Source: Elusimicrobiota bacterium (GTDB lineage: Bacteria > Elusimicrobiota > Elusimicrobia > UBA1565). From it: a stretch of 19,445 nucleotides of DNA. Positions within the stretch are counted from its first letter, which is position 1, and each line of letters opens with the position of its first letter. The position numbers were made by a program, and so were the translations under genes. The notes under the pieces are model-generated. The model was not told the origin of the DNA. It worked only from the letters and a program-made list of their open reading frames with translations, and ran no database searches. Where the stretch lies: contig DMEZ01000052.1 of assembly GCA_003450735.1 (NCBI GenBank), positions 1 to 19,445 of the forward strand, read 5' to 3'. Positions 15,548 through 19,445 of the stretch are shown here, one piece after another.

Positions 15548-15578
15548 GCTCAGCACAACGGTTCCCGTTGGGCTGAGC
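15548..15578. repeat. 14-bp hairpin with one mismatch and 3-nt loop
   Basis: GCTCAGCACAACGG (15548-15561), loop TTC, and CCGTTGGGCTGAGC (15565-15578) pair at 13 of 14 positions. It lies 55 nt beyond the MFS stop and could stabilise the 3' end of that transcript. It also falls inside the methyltransferase-like piece, where part of the symmetry could reflect the codons of VLSPTGTVVLS. Confidence 0.5.
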
Positions 15579-15579
15579 A

Positions 15580-15596
15580 CCGCGCACAAAGCGCGG
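15580..15596. repeat. 6-bp GC hairpin downstream of the MFS gene
   Basis: CCGCGC (15580-15585), loop ACAAA, GCGCGG (15591-15596), followed by CGGAAT-G-ATTCCG (15594-15606), a second overlapping palindrome. Together with the next hairpin it makes a cluster of secondary structure just past the MFS stop. There is no T-run in the minus-strand direction, so a classical terminator is not supported. Confidence 0.4.
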
Positions 15597-15632
15597 AATG
15601 ATTCCGTGGCTTAGGACTTTTTCAGCAGCGGG

Positions 15633-18044
15633 CTAGACTTTGGAAAGCTTCCAGCGCAGATACAGATAGGCGAGGGCGAGGGGGATGAGCGCCGCGGAGA
15701 TGTAGACGAAGGGGGTCATCCCGAGCGCGGCCTTGAAGAGGTACTTGAGCCCGACGATGCCGACCGTCGTGATGGCCAGGGAGGCCGAGCCCAGGAAGCC
15801 CATCGCGTCGGCCATGTCCTCCTTGCGCGGCACGCGGGCCTGGAAGAAGCTCTGCAGCTTGAGAGTCGAGATGACCTGGGCGATGCCGAAAGGGATGAGG
15901 GCCAGGGCCGGCAAGGTCAGGCCGGAGGCCCAGGCGAGGAAGGAGGGGAGGGCCACCAGCGTGCCCAGGGTCGGGAGGGAGATGGCGAACGTCCCCAACA
16001 GCGCCAGGCCGCCGGTACCGATGAGCAGCCAGCGCAGCAGCGACTTGCGCAGGATCTGCTTCTCCTGCTCGTCGTCGATGCGTCCTTCCGCCTTGCCCTT
16101 CGCGATCTTGTTGCCTTCCATCGTCATGAGCAGGGCGCCCAGCAGGCCGCCCAAGCTGTAGAAGCCGGTCAGCCAGCCGCCCACGGAGGTGGCGAGCTCG
16201 GGGGCCGCTTCGCCGATCAGGCGCAGGGCGAAGCCGGGAGCCACCATCTGATAAAGGAAGGGGTTGAGCATCATCACGAGCGAGTACAGGATGAAGCTGG
16301 TGCGCAGGGCCGGGTCGTTCCAGACGAGCTTCGCGCCGCGCCCGATCTTCTGGAAGAAAGCCTTGAACACGCCGCCGACGCCGGCGGGGGCCTGAGCCTG
16401 GGAGACCGGGCCCTTGAGCTCGCTCTCCGGCGGCAGGCGCAGGGTCTTCCAGACGATGAGGGCGGAGGCGAGCGAGGCGACCGGGAAGGCGATGAGGGCC
16501 GGGATGAAGCCGAAGCTCGAGACCACGATGCCCGTCGCGATGGGGCCGGCGATGCCGATGATCTCGACCAGGGTGTGCTGGACCGACCAGAACCGCTCGA
16601 GGGCCGAGTTGGTCTGTCCGACCAGGAGCGGCGGGATGCTGTTCATCGCCGTCAAGGTCACGCCGTTGAGCAGCGCGTTGACCGAGTAGAACCCGATCAT
16701 CAGCGGGAGGGTGATGTGGCCGGTCGCGAGCAGGCCGATGAGGGCCGAGATGGAGACCAGGCGGGCGAGCATCGATCCGACGTACGCCGTCTTGATGCCG
16801 AACTTATCGACGATCACCGGGCCGATCTGGCGCCCGATGATGCCGGCGATGGAGGAGAAGACCGCGAGCTGGGCGACGACCGTGAAGTCCCCGAAGGCCT
16901 TCTGCACCAGGGTGGGCATCGACGAGCCCAGGGCCTCGACGCCGACCTGGGCCACGAGCAGGGAGCCGATGAACCACCAGGCGACCTTGCCCAGAGCCGA
17001 GCGCTTCTCCTGGCCGGGCTGGGAGAGCCGGCCTTCCGAGGCGGACGCGGGGGCGGCCTGGAGGTTCTTCGAGCCCGGGATGGCGGAAGCCGGCAGGGCG
17101 AGCGGGCTTTCCTCAGAAGTCTCGGCCGGGGCGAGCGAGGGCTTGAAGACCGGGCCGCTCTTGAGGGAGAGAGCCGTCGGGGTCGCGCCGGCCTTGTCGG
17201 CCTGGGCGTCGAAGCTCAGCGCGAGCCCCGTCTCGGCCTCCGGGGTCTGGATGACGCGGCGGCCGAGGAAGGGGATGCGGGAGAGCCAGCCGCGGGCGGC
17301 GTCGACGGCGGACGTCTCGGCGCTTCGCGCCGAGCCGTCGCCGCCGCGCGCCTCGTCGAGAGCGCGCCCATCGGCGCGGAGGCCCGCGGCGTCCTTCGAC
17401 TCGGAGAAGAAGCGGCGCAGCTCCTCGAAGCGCTGCGAAAGGTTGTTGGACTTGCCGCGGAGGGTCTGCAGGGCCTCGCCGTCCTTGAGCGCCGCGACCT
17501 CGCCGACCTCGGCCCGGACGTCCGGCTCGGCCTTGGCGGCGTCGGAGGCGACGACCTTGTCGGCGAGGGCGGCCTCCGAGGCCGAGGCCTCGGAGGAGAG
17601 GGCGCGCTCGCGGAAGAACGCCGGGGCTTGGAAGGCGGCCGGCTGCATCCCGCCGCCCGAGGGCCGCAGGCGCGGGAGCGTCTGCGGAGCGGAGGGGTTC
17701 GCGATGGCCGAGAGAGGGAGGGAGAGCGCCGCGGGGGCGGCCGCACGGCCGGCGTTCGTCTCGATGAGCGGCGTGGGGAGGTCCATCGGCGCGACGAGAC
17801 TGTTGACGGAGCCCGTGAAGCCGGGCAGGGAGGCCGGCATCCGGGTGTTCTGGAGGTTGTTCCCGGCGCCCAAGGCGCCGCCGACGGCGCCAAGGTTCAG
17901 CCCGCCGACCGGGGTGACGACCCTGACCGGAGTGGGGGCCGTCTGCGCCGCCGCCTGGTAGGGGCCGATGCCCGGGGCCGCGAGCAGCAGCGCCGCGGAG
18001 AGCAGGATGCAGAGCGCCCGCTTGGCCGACGCCAGGATCTTCAT
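15633..18044 (-). CDS. MFS transporter with signal-like N-terminus and long low-complexity extension
   Basis: 803 residues, about twice the usual MFS length. Residues 1-33 look like a signal peptide (MKILASAKRALCILLSAALL, with a cleavage-like AAAQ). Residues about 34-350 are Ala/Ser/Pro/Glu-rich with no recognised domain; part (about 195-220) is helical. Residues about 352-800 are a 12-helix MFS core. Motif A is visible between helices 2 and 3 (GRQIGPVIVDKFGIK, about 404-418), there is a long central loop at about 534-580, and ERFWSVQHTLVEIIGIAGP lies in helix 5. Substrate unknown. Motif A predicts a cytoplasmic N-terminus, which conflicts with a cleaved signal peptide. The start at 18044 follows a -10 element by 9 nt. 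It is divergent from the HEAT gene. Confidence 0.85.
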   Translation of the reverse strand: MKILASAKRALCILLSAALLLAAPGIGPYQAAAQTAPTPVRVVTPVGGLNLGAVGGALGAGNNLQNTRMPASLPGFTGSVNSLVAPMDLPTPLIETNAGRAAAPAALSLPLSAIANPSAPQTLPRLRPSGGGMQPAAFQAPAFFRERALSSEASASEAALADKVVASDAAKAEPDVRAEVGEVAALKDGEALQTLRGKSNNLSQRFEELRRFFSESKDAAGLRADGRALDEARGGDGSARSAETSAVDAARGWLSRIPFLGRRVIQTPEAETGLALSFDAQADKAGATPTALSLKSGPVFKPSLAPAETSEESPLALPASAIPGSKNLQAAPASASEGRLSQPGQEKRSALGKVAWWFIGSLLVAQVGVEALGSSMPTLVQKAFGDFTVVAQLAVFSSIAGIIGRQIGPVIVDKFGIKTAYVGSMLARLVSISALIGLLATGHITLPLMIGFYSVNALLNGVTLTAMNSIPPLLVGQTNSALERFWSVQHTLVEIIGIAGPIATGIVVSSFGFIPALIAFPVASLASALIVWKTLRLPPESELKGPVSQAQAPAGVGGVFKAFFQKIGRGAKLVWNDPALRTSFILYSLVMMLNPFLYQMVAPGFALRLIGEAAPELATSVGGWLTGFYSLGGLLGALLMTMEGNKIAKGKAEGRIDDEQEKQILRKSLLRWLLIGTGGLALLGTFAISLPTLGTLVALPSFLAWASGLTLPALALIPFGIAQVISTLKLQSFFQARVPRKEDMADAMGFLGSASLAITTVGIVGLKYLFKAALGMTPFVYISAALIPLALAYLYLRWKLSKV

Positions 18045-18053
18045 GACGATCCT

Positions 18054-18059
18054 ATTATA
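18054..18059 (-). promoter_or_regulatory. -10 element of the MFS gene
   Basis: Perfect TATAAT on the minus strand (18059-18054), 9 nt before ATG 18044. Transcription should begin near 18047, leaving a leader of about 3 nt. AGGAT between the -10 and the start point would not be transcribed. No good -35 is visible in the GC-rich upstream sequence. Confidence 0.6.
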
Positions 18060-18129
18060 GGGGAGCGCGTCCCGGGCCCCTAGGGTCCTTCGGGTCTGGC
18101 CCCGGCGGAAATAGGACTACCCGGCGGCT

Positions 18130-18143
18130 GGGCCCAAGGGCCC
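18130..18143. promoter_or_regulatory. GGGCCC inverted repeat in the MFS/HEAT divergent region
   Basis: GGGCCC-AA-GGGCCC lies about mid-way between the two divergent start codons. Its first ten bases (GGGCCCAAGG) also occur at 11598-11607 in the other divergent promoter region. A shared binding site is possible but rests on two short GC-rich matches. Confidence 0.25.
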
Positions 18144-18185
18144 GGTTTCCGTTCTCCATCCTGCTGGAATCCTGCCGTGTTTTTT

Positions 18186-18194
18186 TGATAAATT
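18186..18194 (+). promoter_or_regulatory. Extended -10 promoter of the HEAT-repeat gene, predicted leaderless
   Basis: TGATAAATT (TG at 18186-18187, TAAATT at 18189-18194), preceded by seven T residues, ends 6 nt before ATG 18201. GAGG sits only 1 nt before the ATG, too close to be a ribosome-binding site, so a leaderless start is the better reading. Confidence 0.6.
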
Positions 18195-18200
18195 CGAGGC

Positions 18201-18830
18201 ATGAAGTACGTCTTCGTCATCCTGGGCATCGGCATCGTCGGCTTCTACGGCTACACCAAGTTCCAGCAGCAGGCCGCCTCCCAGAAGGCCGCGGGGGAGG
18301 CTCCACCGCTCCCGCCGCCGGTCATCGAGCTGCCTCCGCCCACGGTCCTCGACGAGGAGCAGCTTGAGCGGGTGAAGGCCGCCACGGGCGACGCCGACCC
18401 GCAGGTCCGCTGGGAGGCCCTGCAGCTGCTGAGCACTTCGCAGGACCCGCGCGCCGAGGAGATCATGCTCACGATGCTCCACCGCGACCAGGACTCGGGC
18501 ATCCGCCGCAACATCATCAACCTCCTCGCGACACGCAAGGGGCCCCAGATCACCGAGCACCTGGCGGCGATGATCAAGGACATGGAGCCCGAAGTCCGGC
18601 TCGCGGCCCTCGACGCGCTGGGCAAGGTGGGCGACCCTGCGGCCGCGCCCGCCATCAGCGAAGCCATGCGCGATATCGACGAGCGCGTCCGCCTCGCCGC
18701 CCTGCGGGTCCTCAAGGCCATGCAGGAGAAGCGCAACCAGGACGTCAACGAGAAGCGCAAACAGCAGGAAGCCGCCATGCGCCAGCACGAGGAGATGCTG
18801 CGCCAGCAGGCTGAACAGCAGAAGAAGTAG
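18201..18830 (+). CDS. Membrane-anchored HEAT-repeat protein
   Basis: 209 residues. Residues 2-19 are a transmembrane anchor (KYVFVILGIGIVGFYGYTKF). A Pro-rich linker (about 34-48) follows. Residues about 50-170 are HEAT/PBS-lyase-type helical repeats of about 31 residues: DADPQVRWEALQLLS, DSGIRRNIINLLA, EPEVRLAALDALGKVGDP, DERVRLAALRVLKAM. The C-terminal 35 residues are a Gln/Glu/Lys helix (KRKQQEAAMRQHEEMLRQQ). Such repeats are protein-binding scaffolds. It may be an uncleaved N-terminal anchor with the repeats outside the membrane. It precedes the MoxR gene by 72 nt on the same strand, and proteins with repeat domains commonly sit in MoxR loci. No enzymatic role is expected. Confidence 0.82.
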   Translation: MKYVFVILGIGIVGFYGYTKFQQQAASQKAAGEAPPLPPPVIELPPPTVLDEEQLERVKAATGDADPQVRWEALQLLSTSQDPRAEEIMLTMLHRDQDSGIRRNIINLLATRKGPQITEHLAAMIKDMEPEVRLAALDALGKVGDPAAAPAISEAMRDIDERVRLAALRVLKAMQEKRNQDVNEKRKQQEAAMRQHEEMLRQQAEQQKK

Positions 18831-18849
18831 CCATGCTCCGGCGTCTTCC

Positions 18850-18873
18850 GGCCTTCCCTTCCCCGGGAAGGCC
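18850..18873 (+). repeat. Perfect 9-bp hairpin between the HEAT and MoxR genes
   Basis: GGCCTTCCC (18850-18858), loop TTCCCC, and GGGAAGGCC (18865-18873) pair perfectly. No T-run follows, so it is not a standard terminator. It could pause polymerase, protect RNA ends or set the ratio of the two products. It lies 19 nt before the MoxR ribosome-binding site. Confidence 0.5.
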
Positions 18874-18902
18874 CTATTCCCGGTGAGAACTGGAGGAAAC
18901 CC

Positions 18903-19445
18903 ATGCCGCTCGACATCCGCGAGATCAACCAGAAGGTGCAGAACGAGAGCGTCTTCCTCGCCGAGCTCAGAAAGGAGCTCTCCCAGGTCATCGTCGGCCA
19001 GGAGGAGATGGTCGACCGCCTGCTCGTGGGCCTGCTCGCGCGCGGCCACATCCTGCTGCAGGGCGTCCCCGGCCTCGCGAAGACCCTGACCATCAAGACC
19101 CTCTCGCAGTCCATCGAGTCTCAGTTCAGCCGCATCCAGTTCACTCCCGACCTCTTGCCCGCCGACCTCACCGGCACGCTCATCTACAGCCCCCAGACCG
19201 GCAAGTTCACGGCCCGGCGCGGCCCGCTGTTCGCGAACCTGGTGCTCGCCGACGAGATCAACCGCGCCCCCGCGAAGGTCCAGAGCGCCCTGCTCGAGGC
19301 CATGCAGGAGAAGCAGGTGACCATCGGCGACGCCTCCTACCCCCTGCCCGACCTCTTCCTCGTGCTCGCGACGCAGAACCCCATCGAGCAGGAGGGCACC
19401 TACCCCCTGCCCGAGGCGCAGGTCGACCGCTTCATGATGAAGGTC
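18903..19445 (+). CDS. MoxR-family AAA+ ATPase (partial, runs off the right edge)
   Basis: The first 181 residues of a typical protein of about 330. Residues 54-61 (GVPGLAKT) are the Walker A motif with the family's GxPGxxKT form, 113-118 (LVLADE) are Walker B followed by INRAP, 156-160 (ATQNP) are sensor 1, and PEAQVDRF at 170-177 carries the arginine finger. These motifs are intact. MoxR proteins act as chaperone-like ATPases, usually beside DUF58 and von Willebrand A proteins that would lie beyond the window. Start ATG 18903 is fixed by GGAGG 6 nt upstream, a better ribosome-binding site than most here. The HEAT-repeat gene is just upstream. Family assignment is secure; the client protein is unknown. 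Confidence 0.93.
   Translation, partial: MPLDIREINQKVQNESVFLAELRKELSQVIVGQEEMVDRLLVGLLARGHILLQGVPGLAKTLTIKTLSQSIESQFSRIQFTPDLLPADLTGTLIYSPQTGKFTARRGPLFANLVLADEINRAPAKVQSALLEAMQEKQVTIGDASYPLPDLFLVLATQNPIEQEGTYPLPEAQVDRFMMKV

Larger units (their letters stand above)
15458..15610 (-). pseudogene. Possible remnant of a class I methyltransferase C-terminus
   Basis: A 50-codon open piece on the minus strand runs from just after TAA (15613-15611) to TAG (15460-15458). It contains FRALCAVLSPTGTVVLSF and then IMGDRFLEYSPVIARRK. The first part resembles the helix-turn-strand after motif III of SAM-dependent methyltransferases (the xLxPGGxLVLS pattern). There is no start codon or upstream domain, so at best it is a broken relic. 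The same frame runs on past the single TAG to a TGA overlapping the ORF6N ATG. Tentative. Confidence 0.3.
15339..15632. other. AT-richer intergenic stretch with hairpins and possible gene remnant
   Basis: These 294 bases between the ORF6N start and the MFS stop hold no convincing intact gene. From right to left they contain a hairpin at 15580-15596, a hairpin at 15548-15578, a minus-strand open piece resembling a methyltransferase end (15458-15610), an inverted repeat around TATAAT at 15448-15474, and about 100 bases (15339-15447) with nothing recognisable except the ORF6N ribosome-binding site. Confidence 0.6.

Noticed and set aside
15548..15606. Hairpin cluster as part of a tRNA or a transposon end
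   Set aside because: No cloverleaf with a T-loop sequence, no transposase, and no second copy of these repeats in the window.
15375..15614. A 79-codon plus-strand frame in the AT-richer intergenic stretch
   Set aside because: No ribosome-binding site, no recognisable domain, and it crosses both hairpins and the inverted repeat.
16575..18083. A 502-codon plus-strand frame opposite the MFS gene
   Set aside because: Arg/Gly/Glu/Asp-rich shadow without domains. The minus strand carries the MFS core with motif A.
18180..18186. Seven T residues as an intrinsic terminator
   Set aside because: No stable GC hairpin lies immediately before the run, and it sits in the spacer of the HEAT-gene promoter.

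Overview
The window is GC-rich, densely coded bacterial DNA from a Gram-negative organism with an outer membrane. The evidence is a PorV-type outer-membrane protein, a C-terminal sorting-like domain, a periplasmic lytic transglycosylase and an ArnT-like lipid-linked sugar transferase. The protein styles (Kelch/FN3 surface giants, PorV relatives, secreted Ala/Pro-rich extensions, a short DksA relative) fit an uncultivated lineage such as Elusimicrobiota. That placement is inference from style, not a search result. No rRNA, tRNA, CRISPR array or insertion sequence was recognised.

Layout. 1-113: tail of an unknown gene. 131-838: membrane-anchored protein with a Pro/Ala/Lys linker and a CBM48-like end. 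929-8815: a tight three-gene unit of a 1769-residue Kelch/FN3 protein with a FlgD/T9SS-like C-terminal domain, a PorV-family protein overlapping it by 4 nt, and a large coiled-coil protein. 8812-10051: a promoter, a structured leader, a TraR/DksA-family regulator and a secreted cysteine-containing protein. 10048-11538 (minus): transglycosylase with a degenerate and an intact SLT domain, its stop interlocked with the previous one in CTAG. A divergent promoter region with a 16-bp palindrome separates it from 11640-13247 (ArnT-like transferase) and 13257-13985 (two-TM protein). 13972-14763 (minus): RDD protein with a pilin-like tail. 14764-15632: a visibly AT-richer patch with an ORF6N gene, inverted repeats and a possible methyltransferase remnant. 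15633-18044 (minus): MFS transporter behind a signal-like sequence and a roughly 320-residue extension. 18201-18830: anchored HEAT-repeat protein. 18903 onward: MoxR-family AAA+ ATPase running off the end.

How the genes may work together. The Kelch protein and PorV homologue look like a surface-secretion substrate with its outer-membrane shuttle. The transglycosylase, ArnT-like transferase and transporter point to envelope work. The HEAT protein may belong to a MoxR chaperone locus.

Most unusual signal. Eight genes (131, 887/929, 11538 minus, 11640, 13257/13263, 14763 minus, 18044 minus, 18201) have a -10-like hexamer 4-9 nt before a possible start codon, so their mRNAs would begin at or within a few bases of that codon. 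Three other genes (8893, 15338 minus, 18903) have good Shine-Dalgarno sequences. This suggests leaderless transcription at many promoters here. Other standouts are a perfect 14+1+14 palindrome inside the ORF6N gene and the transporter whose signal-like N-terminus conflicts with normal MFS topology.
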